This document shows positions 1 through 9,409 of a stretch of 64,000 bases of DNA, piece by piece. The DNA is from Litoreibacter meonggei. Lineage in GTDB: Bacteria > Pseudomonadota > Alphaproteobacteria > Rhodobacterales > Rhodobacteraceae. Position 1 is the first letter of the stretch, and every line of letters starts with the position of its first letter. Under the pieces are notes generated by a model. It did not search any database and was not told where the DNA came from. It worked only from the letters and a program-made list of their open reading frames with translations. Where the stretch lies: the NCBI RefSeq assembly GCF_003663885.1, contig NZ_RCCE01000006.1, positions 285,944-349,943 of the forward strand. The letters run 5' to 3'. A program made the translations under genes and the position numbers.

Positions 1-233
1 ACGCCAGCGACTTCGGCCTGTCGGCTTATCTGTGGACAGCTGATACCAAGCGGATCTTGCGCGCCAGTCGTGAGCTGAAATTCGGCGAGGTTTACATAAA
101 CCGTGCTAACGGCGAACAGGTGCAGGGCTACCATACCGGATGGGGTCTGTCTGGTACCGGCGGCGAAGATGGTGCATATGGCTTTGATGCTTACTTCAAA
201 AAACAAACCACCTACTTGAACTGGGCGACCTGA
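1..233 (+). CDS. Aldehyde dehydrogenase, AldA-like (C-terminal end only)
   Basis: Only the last 76 codons are inside the window; the reading frame starts at base 3 and ends in TGA at 231-233. The translation contains [11 protein letters not shown] and QGYHTGW, which match the C-terminal end of lactaldehyde dehydrogenase (AldA) in the NAD(P)-dependent aldehyde dehydrogenase superfamily. Catalytic residues lie upstream and cannot be checked. Its stop shares a base with the start of the next gene (TGATG), so the two are translationally coupled. With a cycloisomerase directly downstream, oxidation of an anhydro-sugar aldehyde to the acid is the likely role. This is inference from context. Confidence 0.85.
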   Translation, partial: ASDFGLSAYLWTADTKRILRASRELKFGEVYINRANGEQVQGYHTGWGLSGTGGEDGAYGFDAYFKKQTTYLNWAT

Positions 234-1336
234 TGACCGCGATTGCAGATGTTAAAATCAGGCACTTTACGGTGCCGCTGGACGAAGTGCTCGTCGATGC
301 GAAGCACGGCGCGCATACGCATTTCGAACTGGTGACAGCGACCATCACTACCGCCGATGGCGCCTCGGGAACGGGTTACACCTACACAGGCGGAAAGGGC
401 GGACGGGCGATTGAAGCAATGCTCGTCCACGATCTCGCCCCTTTCTTGATGGGTAAGGATAGCAAGGATGTCGAAGCCCTCCACGACGCAATGCAATGGC
501 ATGTGCACTATGTTGCGCGGGGCGGCATCGCTTCGTTTGCAATTTCTGCGATCGATATCGCGCTGTGGGATCTGCGCGGAAAACGCCTGAACCAACCACT
601 TTGGCAGATGGCCGGCGGGACTGACGCAACCTGTCGGGCCTATCGCGGCGGGATTGATTTAAATTTTCCACTCCCGAAATTGCTCGAGTCTATCCAAGGC
701 TATCTTGATGAAGGGTTTAACGGAGTCAAAATCAAGATCGGACAGCCTGATCTGGCGGATGACATCGAACGTATCGCCGCTGTTCGTGAGTTGATCGGTC
801 CGGACGTCACCTTCATGGTCGATGCAAATTACGCCATGAGTGTGGACGAAGCCATCAACGCCGTTCACCTAATGAAACCCTACGACATTTACTGGTTCGA
901 AGAGCCGACGATCCCCGATGACTACCTTGGATTTGCTAAAATTTCCGAAACCGGAATGCCCATCGCGATGGGCGAAAATCTGCATACCGAGCACGAATTT
1001 GGCTATGCATTCGCGCAATCCAACCTTAGCCATATTCAACCTGATGCGTCGAACTGCGGCGGCATCACTGGTTGGCTGCGGGTCGCCGAGATGGCGCGTG
1101 TGCACGGCTTGCCTGTCAGTTCGCACGGGATGCAGGAGCTACATGTTAGTCTGGTTTCCGGACAACCCAATCCCGGTTGGATCGAAGTGCATTCCTTCCC
1201 GATTGATCGCTACACAACCCGACCACTCGTGCTTGAAAATAGCCGCGCCGCCGCCCCGGACACGCCGGGAACCGGCGTGACTTTTGCACCAGAAAAGCTC
1301 TCCCCATTTGATACAACCCAAGGAACCCGAAAATGA
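233..1336 (+). CDS. Enolase-superfamily (MR/MLE type) cycloisomerase or acid-sugar dehydratase, paralog 1
   Basis: A 367-residue member of the mandelate racemase branch of the enolase superfamily. Visible active-site elements are the KxK pair K166/K168, metal ligands D197, E223 and E248, and the D271/H298 dyad (in QPDASN and SSHGMQE). The N-terminal capping domain carries DAKHG and GTGYTYTGG. From memory these are close to 3,6-anhydro-L-galactonate cycloisomerase of agar-degrading Vibrio, which converts anhydrogalactonate to 2-keto-3-deoxy-L-galactonate. A galactarate/talarate-type dehydratase is the alternative. The gene overlaps its upstream neighbour by one base and its downstream neighbour by four. 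A near-equal-length paralog lies at 3145-4242 on the other strand. Confidence 0.85.
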   Translation: MTAIADVKIRHFTVPLDEVLVDAKHGAHTHFELVTATITTADGASGTGYTYTGGKGGRAIEAMLVHDLAPFLMGKDSKDVEALHDAMQWHVHYVARGGIASFAISAIDIALWDLRGKRLNQPLWQMAGGTDATCRAYRGGIDLNFPLPKLLESIQGYLDEGFNGVKIKIGQPDLADDIERIAAVRELIGPDVTFMVDANYAMSVDEAINAVHLMKPYDIYWFEEPTIPDDYLGFAKISETGMPIAMGENLHTEHEFGYAFAQSNLSHIQPDASNCGGITGWLRVAEMARVHGLPVSSHGMQELHVSLVSGQPNPGWIEVHSFPIDRYTTRPLVLENSRAAAPDTPGTGVTFAPEKLSPFDTTQGTRK

Positions 1337-2361
1337 CCATTAATGCTGCCTATTACTGTGGCAACAAGACGTTTGCCGTAGAACAGATTGACGCCCCTGC
1401 GCCCGGACGCGGAGAGGTTCAAATCGACATCGCCTATTGTGGGATCTGTGGTACCGACCTGCACGTCTACCTTGGTCATATGGACGCGCGTATCGGCAAC
1501 CACCGCGTGATAGGGCATGAAATGTCGGGGCGTGTCGCGGCCCTCGGCGACGGTGTCAGCGGGTTTGAAGTTGGCCAGAAGGTCGTCGTACGTCCGCTGG
1601 ATCATTGCGGCGATTGTCCGGCGTGCAATGCGGGCCACCAGCATATCTGCCACAAGCTGAAATTCCTCGGCCTTGATACCGACGGCGCGTTTCAGCAAAA
1701 ATGGTCAGTACCAGCGCATACACTGCACGCTCTACCCGATGATATGAGCCTTGACCACGCAGCCCTTGTTGAGCCGATGGCTGTTGCCACGCATGACGTG
1801 CGGCGCGCTCAAGTCCAACCGGGCGAAGACGTGTTGGTCATCGGGGGTGGCCCGATCGGCATGTTGGTGGCGGTTGCCGCCCGCCAGGCCGGGGCCAAGG
1901 TCATGATCTCGGAAGTGAACGAACATCGTCTGGCTCTGGCTACGGAAATGGGTTTCGACGTTGTTAATCCTAAAACAGTGGACGCGGCTGAGGCAGTGAC
2001 TGCCGCGACAGATGGCAAAGGCGCAGATGTGGTCTTTGAGGTCTCGGGCACGCAGCCCGGCGTTGACCTTATGACCGCCGCCGCCGCCACGCGCGGGCGA
2101 ATTTGCATGGTAGCAATCCACGCCTCCAAGCCACAAATCGATTTGTTCCAGTTCTTCTGGCGCGAGTTGGAGATGATTGGCGCTCGCGTCTATGAGCCCA
2201 GTGACTATGACCAAGCCATCGAGTGGCTGTCAGGTGGAATTGGCGCAGAACGTCTGATCACCAACGTGACCAGCCTCGGCGATATTCAGTCTGCGTTCGA
2301 GGATCTAACACAAGTGCCTACTTCGATGAAAACCCTAATCCGCGTAAATGAGGACGTCTGA
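1333..2361 (+). CDS. Zinc-dependent alcohol dehydrogenase (MDR family)
   Basis: A 342-residue medium-chain dehydrogenase. The catalytic zinc site shows as CGICGTD and GHEMSG near residues 36-65. The structural zinc loop has four cysteines near residues 92-106 ([15 protein letters not shown]), and the Rossmann glycine motif is VIGGGPIGM. The family oxidises polyols or sugar acids with NAD(P). It overlaps the upstream cycloisomerase by four bases (ATGA) and is three bases from kduD, so one transcript is likely. It resembles threonine, sorbitol or butanediol dehydrogenases; the true substrate cannot be read from the sequence. A role in interconverting keto-deoxy sugar acids is inferred from its neighbours. 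Confidence 0.88.
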   Translation: MTINAAYYCGNKTFAVEQIDAPAPGRGEVQIDIAYCGICGTDLHVYLGHMDARIGNHRVIGHEMSGRVAALGDGVSGFEVGQKVVVRPLDHCGDCPACNAGHQHICHKLKFLGLDTDGAFQQKWSVPAHTLHALPDDMSLDHAALVEPMAVATHDVRRAQVQPGEDVLVIGGGPIGMLVAVAARQAGAKVMISEVNEHRLALATEMGFDVVNPKTVDAAEAVTAATDGKGADVVFEVSGTQPGVDLMTAAAATRGRICMVAIHASKPQIDLFQFFWRELEMIGARVYEPSDYDQAIEWLSGGIGAERLITNVTSLGDIQSAFEDLTQVPTSMKTLIRVNEDV

Positions 2362-2364
2362 AAA

Positions 2365-3132
2365 ATGAGCACCCCTTCTTTTGACCTTTCAGGAAAAACC
2401 GCACTGGTCACCGGCGCGCGGCGCGGTATTGGCAAAGGCATGGCCGAGGCCTTGGCAGCTGCCGGGGCAGATATCATCGGCGTCTCCGCGTCGATGGAAA
2501 GCGACGGCGGCACATTGGGCGATAGCGTGCGAGCCGCCGGGCGCAGTTTCTCAGGCTACGCCTGCGATTTCTCTGACCGGGCAGCCGTCACAGCCTTTGC
2601 GGCACAGGTGCAGGCCGATCACCCGCAGATCGACATTCTGATCAACAACGCCGGCACGATCAAACGTAAACCCGCCGCCGAACATCCCGATGAGTGGTGG
2701 GACGAAGTGGTCGAGGTAAACCTGTCGGCCCAGTTCGTGCTGTCCCGCGAGATCGGCGCAAAAATGATCGAACGCGGCGCGGGCAAGATCATCTTTACCG
2801 CATCGCTGCTAACGTTTCAGGGCGGCATCACTGTGCCGGGGTACGCCGCCTCCAAGGGCGGCATTGGTCAGCTTACGAAAGCCTTGGCTAACGAATGGGC
2901 CGGCAAAGGCGTTAACGTTAACGCGCTTGCTCCGGGCTATATCGCAACGGACAACACACAGGCGCTGCAAGATGACCCTGACCGCTCAAAGTCAATTCTA
3001 GAACGGATCCCTGCTGGTCGCTGGGGCACCCCAGCGGACTTCGGTGGCCCAGCCGTGTTTCTCGCGTCCGCCGCCTCCGACTATGTGCACGGTACCATCC
3101 TGACCGTCGACGGAGGATGGATGGGCCGGTGA
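2365..3132 (+). CDS. kduD: KduD-like short-chain dehydrogenase
   Basis: A 255-residue classical SDR with the cofactor motif TGARRGIGKG, the NNAG motif and the active-site YAASK. Stretches such as FQGGI, NEWAGKGVNVNA, APGYIATDNTQ and RIPAGRWG match KduD (2-keto-3-deoxy-D-gluconate 5-dehydrogenase) almost word for word. KduD reduces 2,5-diketo-3-deoxygluconate in pectin and uronate catabolism. Here it follows a cycloisomerase and an alcohol dehydrogenase, so it probably acts on the keto-deoxy acid they produce. It ends 12 bases before the stop of the convergent paralog 2 gene. Family assignment is firm; the exact substrate is inferred. Confidence 0.88.
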   Translation: MSTPSFDLSGKTALVTGARRGIGKGMAEALAAAGADIIGVSASMESDGGTLGDSVRAAGRSFSGYACDFSDRAAVTAFAAQVQADHPQIDILINNAGTIKRKPAAEHPDEWWDEVVEVNLSAQFVLSREIGAKMIERGAGKIIFTASLLTFQGGITVPGYAASKGGIGQLTKALANEWAGKGVNVNALAPGYIATDNTQALQDDPDRSKSILERIPAGRWGTPADFGGPAVFLASAASDYVHGTILTVDGGWMGR

Positions 3133-3144
3133 GGGAACCCCCAG

Positions 3145-4242
3145 TCAAGAAGAAGACTGATGTGCCGCTTCGAGTTTATCCCAATCAAAGGTCACGCCAG
3201 TTCCAGGAGAACTTGGCGCGACCGCCATATGATCTTCGACACGTAAAGGTTGCAGCGTGTATTGATCAATCGGGAAGGAATGCACCTCCAGCCACCCAGA
3301 ATTGGGCCGCGCGGCAAGTAGGCTGACATGCAATTCCTGCATCCCGTGGCTACAGACGGATAGGCCGTGGCGTTCAGCGACGTCCGCTGCCCGAAGCCAT
3401 GTGGTGATCCCACCACATGTGCCGACATCAGGCTGCATGAAAGCCAGCGCGCCGGTTTGGCTAAGCAATTCGAAATCATGCACGGAATGACAATTCTCGC
3501 CTGCGGCAAGCGGAATGTCGGAGTTTGCGGCGATCTTCTCGTAGCCCTCGAAATCATCCGGATCTATTGGCTCTTCGAACCAAGTCAGGTTCGCAGGTTC
3601 AAACCCGCGTGCCCCGCGGATCGCTGTGTCGACATCTAGCCCGTAGTTTGCATCAACCATGAACGCGTTGTCCGGACCGATGTGATTGCGAACCTCCTGA
3701 ACGCGCTCGATGTCTTCGCCAAGATCCTCGCGCCCGACCTTGATCTTGATCCCGTTATGGCCCCGCGCCAGATAGCCGTCGATATTCGATAGCAACTTGG
3801 GCAGCGGGAAATTCAGGTCGATCCCGCCGCAATAGGCTTTGCACCGATCCGAGGCTCCACCCGCCATGTCGACCAGCGACTGGCCCAGAGCCTTCCCGCG
3901 AATATCCCACAGAGCGACATCGACGGCCGCGATGGCAAATGCAGACAACCCGCCGCGCCCGACATAGTGGATATGCCAGCGCATTTCGTCGTGCAGATAT
4001 TCGACATTCGTCGCGTCTTTGCCCAGCAAATACGGAGACAGATCGTGCTGGATCATAGCCACAATCGCATGACCGCCCCAACCGCCGGTATAGGTGTAGC
4101 CCGTCCCCGTCGATCCGTCGTCAAGGGTTATGGTGGCCGTGATCAACTCGAAATGGGTGTGATCGCCATGCTTTGCGTCTGACAAAACCTCCGATAGGGG
4201 AATGCGAAAAAGGCGTGCGTCTACGCGTGTGATCTTGGGCAT
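3145..4242 (-). CDS. Enolase-superfamily (MR/MLE type) cycloisomerase or acid-sugar dehydratase, paralog 2
   Basis: A 365-residue paralog of the 233-1336 protein with the same site: K166/K168, D197, E223, E249, D272 and H299. An upstream in-frame ATG at 4266 is rejected, because it lies just beside the terminator of the preceding gene. From 4242 the N-terminus aligns without gaps to paralog 1. It also carries LSDAKHGDHTHFEL and WHIHYVGRGG, which I recall from 3,6-anhydro-L-galactonate cycloisomerase. It is the last gene on the - strand, behind an orphan TRAP binding protein. Two diverged copies may serve two enantiomers or two related acids; that is inference. Confidence 0.85.
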   Translation of the reverse strand: MPKITRVDARLFRIPLSEVLSDAKHGDHTHFELITATITLDDGSTGTGYTYTGGWGGHAIVAMIQHDLSPYLLGKDATNVEYLHDEMRWHIHYVGRGGLSAFAIAAVDVALWDIRGKALGQSLVDMAGGASDRCKAYCGGIDLNFPLPKLLSNIDGYLARGHNGIKIKVGREDLGEDIERVQEVRNHIGPDNAFMVDANYGLDVDTAIRGARGFEPANLTWFEEPIDPDDFEGYEKIAANSDIPLAAGENCHSVHDFELLSQTGALAFMQPDVGTCGGITTWLRAADVAERHGLSVCSHGMQELHVSLLAARPNSGWLEVHSFPIDQYTLQPLRVEDHMAVAPSSPGTGVTFDWDKLEAAHQSSS

Positions 4243-4278
4243 TTGTGTCTCGCGGATTGGGGGCATTGGAACGCAAAA

Positions 4279-4306
4279 CCCCCAGCGGATGCGTATCCGC
4301 TGAGGG
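4279..4306 (-). terminator. Intrinsic terminator after the TRAP binding-protein gene
   Basis: An imperfect stem (AGCGGAT/ATCCGCT core, extended by one G-C pair, one mismatch and three further G-C pairs) with the loop GCGT. It is followed on the - strand by GGGGGTTTTG. It lies 19 bases beyond the stop at 4326 and before the cycloisomerase start at 4242, so expression of the latter probably depends on readthrough. Confidence 0.6.
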
Positions 4307-4325
4307 TCATTCGTTAAATCTTGAC

Positions 4326-5351
4326 TTAGTCTGTCAGGCCAATTCGCTTAAGAAAGGCCTTGTGGCTGTGCACAATCTTTGCGGTTTCAGGCGTGCGTGT
4401 TGCCCATTCCGTCCAGGCACCTTGAGCAGCCGCGCGGAATGTTGCCCGATCCTCTGCCGACCAATCGTAAACCGTGACGCCTTCGGCCGGTAGCTCTGCC
4501 AAGGCTTCTCCGTTTTGCACGATAACGCTCATCATCAGGTCCATCGCCAAGGCTTTCTCGGCGGTTTCAATGATGGTTTGTTGCGCTGGCGTCAGGCTTT
4601 CCCAAACGTCCGTGCGACAAGCCAAATGGTCCGACGACATCGAGTGGAAACCCGGATAGGTCGTGTGCTTGGCGATGTCGTAAATGCCAAGACTACGGTT
4701 CACGGCCAAAGTAGCCGCATCAGCACCGTCGATGATTTTGGTTTCCAGCGCAGTAAAGATTTCGGTGAAATCCATGACGATAGGCTTGGCACCGAGCGAT
4801 GCAAAAATCTCGGACTCCATGCCGGGAGGCGAGCGGAATTTGAAGTCCTTCAAATCAGCTACGCCGTTCAAAGGCCGTGTCGAATTCAAAGATTCCTGAC
4901 CGCCAACATGCGCGCCAATGAACGTCATGCCGTAGGCAGAGTAGAGCTCGTTGATGACTTCCTTGCCACCACCGTAATTCACCCATGTTTGATATTGCAA
5001 CGGCGTGTCATAGCCGCCCATCGTGTCGGCCACAAACTGAAAGGCCGGGTTTTTGCCGGTTTGGTAGCTGCCATTGGTCATGTCACAATCGAGAATTCCC
5101 GATGTCGCAGCGTCAAATGTCTCGACTGACTTGACCACAGATGACGAGTAGAACATTTCAATTTCGATCGAGCCGTCAGACATTGCATGTACGCGATCAA
5201 CGAAATCCGCGATCAGGATGCCGACCGTGGATTCAGGTCCCTGATGGTTTTGAATGCGCAGTTTTACGGCGTGGCCATCCGCAAGTGCGGCGGTAGCGCA
5301 AAAGCCGAGTGCTGTCGCCGCCGCCATTACGGTTCTTATCGAATTATTCAT
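4326..5351 (-). CDS. TRAP transporter solute-binding protein (DctP type), orphan
   Basis: A 341-residue periplasmic binding protein with an N-terminal signal peptide ending near ALADGHA. The DctP-family body includes RIQNHQGPES, the FRSPPGMES region and the ETKIIDGADAA segment. TRAP binding proteins deliver organic or sugar acids to a DctQ/DctM membrane pair. No DctQM genes are adjacent, so it is an orphan or uses subunits encoded elsewhere. The start is supported by GGGAGAAG just upstream. A perfect LacI-type palindrome lies 132 bases upstream. Its neighbour is a sugar-acid cycloisomerase, so a sugar acid such as anhydrogalactonate is a plausible ligand. Confidence 0.9.
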   Translation of the reverse strand: MNNSIRTVMAAATALGFCATAALADGHAVKLRIQNHQGPESTVGILIADFVDRVHAMSDGSIEIEMFYSSSVVKSVETFDAATSGILDCDMTNGSYQTGKNPAFQFVADTMGGYDTPLQYQTWVNYGGGKEVINELYSAYGMTFIGAHVGGQESLNSTRPLNGVADLKDFKFRSPPGMESEIFASLGAKPIVMDFTEIFTALETKIIDGADAATLAVNRSLGIYDIAKHTTYPGFHSMSSDHLACRTDVWESLTPAQQTIIETAEKALAMDLMMSVIVQNGEALAELPAEGVTVYDWSAEDRATFRAAAQGAWTEWATRTPETAKIVHSHKAFLKRIGLTD

Positions 5352-5482
5352 TATCTTCTCCCGAAAATCGTTATGTGAAGGATCTGAGTTTACGTCATCC
5401 TCAGATGTGGACCTGTGGCGGAAAAAAATACCGAAAAATTTGCTCTCGACATCCGGCCCCCTGCCCTAGGGTAAGCCTAGAA

Positions 5483-5496
5483 TGTTCACGTGAACA
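5483..5496. promoter_or_regulatory. LacI-family operator TGTTCACGTGAACA (copy 1)
   Basis: A perfect 14-bp palindrome with a central CG, typical of LacI-family sites. The identical 14-mer recurs at 15488-15501, beside the divergent lacI gene. On the - strand a possible -35 (TTGATG) and -10 (TAGGCT) with a 17-base spacer bracket it, so bound repressor would block the dctP promoter. The rest of 5352-5699 shows only a leader and no gene. Confidence 0.75.
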
Positions 5497-5699
5497 CATC
5501 AAGAGAAATACTATCACGCCTATCCATGCTCAGATTGCTCCGAATTTTGCGGATTCAGCGGTTTGCACTTCCTCATGAGAGATCAAGCACCCTCCCGAGG
5601 AATAAAATCTAGCGGGATAAGTCCTGCCACCCACACCGCCGCAATACTGGCCACCACAGTTTGTTGCGCAGCAGACCGCTCCCGCTTGGGGAGTTGCGG

Positions 5700-6458
5700 C
5701 TAGGACGCCCAGCCCGCGTCGACGATCAGTGTTTGATTGGTGACGGCCCGCGCCGCGTTTGAGCAAAGAAAAACGGCGGCGTCCGCAACATCCGAGGCTT
5801 CGGTAAACCGCTTCAGACACTGCCGCTCCATCACCGTTTTATGCAACTCGGGCGTGAGCCATTTTTCGACCTGCCGTTCGGTTTTAACAAATCCTGGAAG
5901 CAGACAGTTCACGCGAATACCGTCCGGCCCCAGTTCCCGCGCCAGTGCACGGGTCAATCCTTCAATCCCCGCCTTTGCGGTGACATAGCCCATCGCGTCT
6001 TCCAGCCCCTCGCGCCACGCGATGGACCCGAAATTCAAAATGACGCCGTGTTTCTGAGCACGCATTGCCGGCAACACAGCTTGCGTGCAGAAAAACTGAT
6101 GATCCAAGTTAACGGCAAGCGTTTTTCGCCACATCTCGGGCGTGATTTCGGCGGTCTGGTGGCGGGTGTCATTCGCGGCCCCATTCACCAGCACGTCAAC
6201 GCAGCCCTGTTGATCCACGATCGAGGTCAACAGCGTTTGAACCGCGTCAACCTCCGTGAGGTCCGCTTCATGAAACGTCACTGATCCCTCAAGCGCCTCT
6301 GCCAGCGCTTCGCCAGCGTCGCGATTGATATCGAGGAAGGAGACACGCGCGCCTTGATCTGCAAACGCAGCAACCACCGCGGCTCCGATCCCCGTCGCGC
6401 CGCCGGTGACGATAACGTGCTTCCCCGCCAGATCTGTCGCTAATCCGGAGGCAGTCAT
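5700..6458 (-). CDS. XylB-like sugar 1-dehydrogenase (SDR)
   Basis: A 252-residue SDR with cofactor motif TGGATGIG, active-site Y-x-x-x-K (YVTAK) and the segments NFGSIAWREGLED, TRALARELGPDGIRV and QCLKRF. These match Caulobacter D-xylose 1-dehydrogenase and related L-arabinose/galactose 1-dehydrogenases, which oxidise the free aldose to its lactone with NAD. The ATG at 6458 overlaps the stop of the ABC ATPase (TGATG); a GTG at 6461 is an alternative. It is the last gene of the ten-gene operon that starts at 15471. The sugar is unknown: an L-galactose-type aldose fits the rest of the operon. Confidence 0.82.
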   Translation of the reverse strand: MTASGLATDLAGKHVIVTGGATGIGAAVVAAFADQGARVSFLDINRDAGEALAEALEGSVTFHEADLTEVDAVQTLLTSIVDQQGCVDVLVNGAANDTRHQTAEITPEMWRKTLAVNLDHQFFCTQAVLPAMRAQKHGVILNFGSIAWREGLEDAMGYVTAKAGIEGLTRALARELGPDGIRVNCLLPGFVKTERQVEKWLTPELHKTVMERQCLKRFTEASDVADAAVFLCSNAARAVTNQTLIVDAGWAS

Positions 6459-7567
6459 CACAGACGCTTTTCCGACACAGGATCAAACAGGCTGACCTTG
6501 CTCATATCGACTTCGAAATCCATCGTGACGCCCGGGGCTGGCGCTTCATCCGGTTCGCACACGATGATCGCGGATTGACCTGCAATTTCCCCCATCAAAA
6601 TGGTCTCGGAGCCGGTCGGCTCATCCATTTCAACCGTGACCGGAACAATCACCGACGCGCGCCCTTTGCGGTCTGCGCGCCCTTCCGAGGCGGGGCTGAA
6701 ATGCTCAGGACGCGCACCGAACGTCACTGCCTGCCCGTCCGACAATGCCCCGTGGGCGCCATTGATCAACGGCAGAACGGTTCCGTCGCCACCATCCAGC
6801 ACAAGCCCGAAACCGCCATCCGTTGACACGACTTTCGCGGCGAAGAAATTCATGTTAGGCGAGCCCATGAACCCCGCGACAAAGACATTCGCAGGTGTCT
6901 CGTAAATAGCTTTGGGGGTATCATATTGCTGCAACACGCCTTGGTGCATGACCGCAATACGGGTGGCGAGCGTCATGGCCTCGATCTGGTCATGGGTCAC
7001 GTAAACCGTTGTCCGCCCGACCCTCTGGTGCAGCTTCTTGATCTCGCTGCGCATCTCGACGCGTAGCTTGGCATCCAGATTGGACAGCGGTTCATCAAAC
7101 AAGAACAGCTTGGGATCCCGCACCAGCGCGCGGCCCATCGCAACCCGCTGACGCTGTCCGCCCGACAGCTGGCCGGGTTTGCGCTGCAACAGCGGCTCTA
7201 TCTGCAACAGGTTGGCGACACGCTCGACCGTCTTGTCCTGTGTCGCCTTGTCGATGTTGCGACACTCCATCCCGAAGGTCATGTTCTGGCGCACGGTCAT
7301 GGTCGGGTACAGCGCGTAGGACTGGAACACCATCGCGATGTCGCGGTCTTTGGGCGCTTCGTTGTTCACCACCTTGTCTTCGATAATCACTTCGCCAGAG
7401 CTCACGCTCTCTAGCCCCGCAATGATCGACAGCAAGGTGGACTTGCCGCAGCCCGAAGGCCCGACAAGGGCCACGAACTCGCCCGAGTCCGCCTCCAGAT
7501 TGATGTCTTTCAGGACCTCCACCGAGCCGAAACTCTTGCGCAAATTCTTGATCTGTAAAGATGACAT
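6458..7567 (-). CDS. ABC transporter ATP-binding protein (MalK/UgpC family)
   Basis: A 369-residue ATPase of the CUT1 sugar importers. It has Walker [10 protein letters not shown], signature [14 protein letters not shown], Walker B LFLFDEP, D-loop SNLDA and switch histidine VTHDQ. A C-terminal TOBE-like regulatory region follows from about residue 240. It energises import through the two permeases encoded immediately upstream. It starts 12 bases after the permease stop and overlaps the downstream SDR gene. The MalK-type tail may carry inducer or enzyme-IIA regulation; nothing here shows which. Confidence 0.95.
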   Translation of the reverse strand: MSSLQIKNLRKSFGSVEVLKDINLEADSGEFVALVGPSGCGKSTLLSIIAGLESVSSGEVIIEDKVVNNEAPKDRDIAMVFQSYALYPTMTVRQNMTFGMECRNIDKATQDKTVERVANLLQIEPLLQRKPGQLSGGQRQRVAMGRALVRDPKLFLFDEPLSNLDAKLRVEMRSEIKKLHQRVGRTTVYVTHDQIEAMTLATRIAVMHQGVLQQYDTPKAIYETPANVFVAGFMGSPNMNFFAAKVVSTDGGFGLVLDGGDGTVLPLINGAHGALSDGQAVTFGARPEHFSPASEGRADRKGRASVIVPVTVEMDEPTGSETILMGEIAGQSAIIVCEPDEAPAPGVTMDFEVDMSKVSLFDPVSEKRL

Positions 7568-7579
7568 TACGCGATCTCC

Positions 7580-8479
7580 TTATTTCACAGCGCCAGAGGT
7601 CAAACCCCGGACAAAATATTTCCCACCGAAGACGTAGACCAGCAAAGGAGGCAGCGCCGCGAAGATGACCGAGGCCGCCTCGACATTGTAATGCCGCTCT
7701 CCGGTGCCAGAGCCAGAGAAGGCCACGATGGCCGAGGTGATGGGTTGATTGGACCCTGACGTGAAGACAGTGCCATAGAGGAATTCGTTCCAGATGCCGG
7801 TGAATTGCCAGATCACGCAGACGATCAGGATCGGCGGCGACAAGGGCAGCATGATCCGCCAGAAGATGCGCCAGAACCCTGCCCCGTCGATACGCGCAGC
7901 TTTGATCAGATCGTCCGGCACCGCCACGAAGTAGTTGCGGCAGAATAGAGTGGTGAAGCTGATCCCTTGGATCGTGTGGACCAAGACCAAGCCACCGATC
8001 GTGTTAGACACGCCCAGTTTGCCAAGCACGAAGGCCCAAGGCAGCAAGGTCATTTGCGCAGGCAGAAAGACGCCCAGCGTGATCAGGCCAAACACCCATG
8101 CGTCATACTTGAACCGCCACTTGGACAACGCATAGCCGTTCACCAAACCAAAGGCGGTGGACAGGACGGTGGCGGGCACGGTCATTAACAGCGTGTTGAC
8201 GAAGTACCGAGACACTCCTTCGCAATTGCCGCCTATGCAGAACGTGCTCCATGCCTCGCCCCAATAGGACCAGCTCATGGTGTTCGGGGCCGAGATAAAG
8301 CCCTCGCGCACGATCTCTTCCAACGGGCGGTAGGCGTTTATGAAGATGATGAACAGCGGCGACATATAGAGCAGCGCGAAGAACGTGAGAAGCCCGTAGA
8401 CAATCGTCTTGGAGCGGATTTGCTTTGCGCGGCTGCCCGTTGACAGCGGATCAAACGCTTGATGGACTGCTTCAGCCAT
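7580..8479 (-). CDS. ABC sugar permease (MalG type, CUT1)
   Basis: A 299-residue integral membrane permease with about six hydrophobic segments. The conserved EAA loop lies in the stretch reading AARIDGAGFWRIFWRIMLP. An upstream in-frame start at 8554 is rejected: it would overlap the preceding gene by 83 bases and add a basic, non-membrane leader. From 8479 (MAEAVHQAF) the overlap is 8 bases. It pairs with the permease at 8472-9377. Confidence 0.92.
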   Translation of the reverse strand: MAEAVHQAFDPLSTGSRAKQIRSKTIVYGLLTFFALLYMSPLFIIFINAYRPLEEIVREGFISAPNTMSWSYWGEAWSTFCIGGNCEGVSRYFVNTLLMTVPATVLSTAFGLVNGYALSKWRFKYDAWVFGLITLGVFLPAQMTLLPWAFVLGKLGVSNTIGGLVLVHTIQGISFTTLFCRNYFVAVPDDLIKAARIDGAGFWRIFWRIMLPLSPPILIVCVIWQFTGIWNEFLYGTVFTSGSNQPITSAIVAFSGSGTGERHYNVEAASVIFAALPPLLVYVFGGKYFVRGLTSGAVK

Positions 8480-9377
8480 GACGCTGGCCCTCCTTCTTGG
8501 CTTGCCAGTTGGTCCACAACACGTAAGGCACGATGACCATGGCCAGCGCGACAAGGATCATCACCGCCGCCGCCGCCCCTTGGGCGATCTGCCCGCGTTG
8601 GAACATCAGATCGTAAACCACGATGGCAGGCACAGTTGTGGCGACGCCCGGCCCGCCTTGGGTCAGGGCGACCACAAGGTCATAGGTCTTGATCGCGAAT
8701 TGCAGCAGCACCACCGTCACGGCGATAAAGATCGGCCAGATCGTCGGCAAAATAACTTTGCGATAAATCCGCGGCATGGACGCCCCGTCGATCTGCGCCG
8801 CTTTTACCAGATCACCATCGACCGACCGCAGCCCGGCCAAGATCAACGCCATGGCAAAGCCGGACGCGTGCCAGATACCGGTGAAGATGACGACGTAAAG
8901 CGCCATATCGCGGTCCGTGATCCAGTCGAAATTCGCACTGATCCAGCCCAGGTCGTTCAACGCGCGCTCGACGCCGGTTTGCGGGTGAAAAATCCAACGC
9001 CAGACGGTTCCGGTCACAATGAACGAGATCGCGAGCGGGTAGAGAAAGATGGTGCGCCACACGGATTCGAACCGGACGCGCTGGTCGATAAGGATCGCCA
9101 GAAGCGAGCCGATGAACAGCGATCCGACGACATAAAGCGCGCCGAACACGAACAGGTTTTGGTAGGACACGACCCATCGCTTGCTTTGCCACAACGCCGC
9201 GTATTCTCCGAAGCCGCCATAGGCCATGTTGGGCAACAGGGTCGACTGCGACACGGAAATCCAAAGCGTCCAGAGCGAGAAAACCACGACATACATAAAG
9301 GCCGCAACGAGTGTTGGGATCAGGACAAGCTGCGGCGTCTTTTCCGCCAACCGGCTCCCGAGTGATCGTTTGGTCAT
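8472..9377 (-). CDS. ABC sugar permease (MalF type, CUT1)
   Basis: A 301-residue permease with a hydrophobic N-terminal segment (LVLIPTLVAAFMYVVVF), several later membrane helices and the EAA motif AAQIDGASMPRIYRKVILP. It forms the transmembrane channel with the 7580-8479 protein. It begins 79 bases after the stop of the binding-protein gene, across a stable hairpin at 9410-9439 that probably sets permease level below binding-protein level. A long antisense reading frame over this gene is a composition shadow. Confidence 0.92.
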   Translation of the reverse strand: MTKRSLGSRLAEKTPQLVLIPTLVAAFMYVVVFSLWTLWISVSQSTLLPNMAYGGFGEYAALWQSKRWVVSYQNLFVFGALYVVGSLFIGSLLAILIDQRVRFESVWRTIFLYPLAISFIVTGTVWRWIFHPQTGVERALNDLGWISANFDWITDRDMALYVVIFTGIWHASGFAMALILAGLRSVDGDLVKAAQIDGASMPRIYRKVILPTIWPIFIAVTVVLLQFAIKTYDLVVALTQGGPGVATTVPAIVVYDLMFQRGQIAQGAAAAVMILVALAMVIVPYVLWTNWQAKKEGQRHG

Positions 9378-9409
9378 GGTGTGTCCTCCAGCAAAAGCAT
9401 GGGCTAGGT

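Noticed and set aside
8478..9365. 295-codon + strand frame antisense to the ABC permease
   Set aside because: Its low-complexity His/Arg/Asp-rich text mirrors the real permease on the other strand, which has family motifs and operon context.
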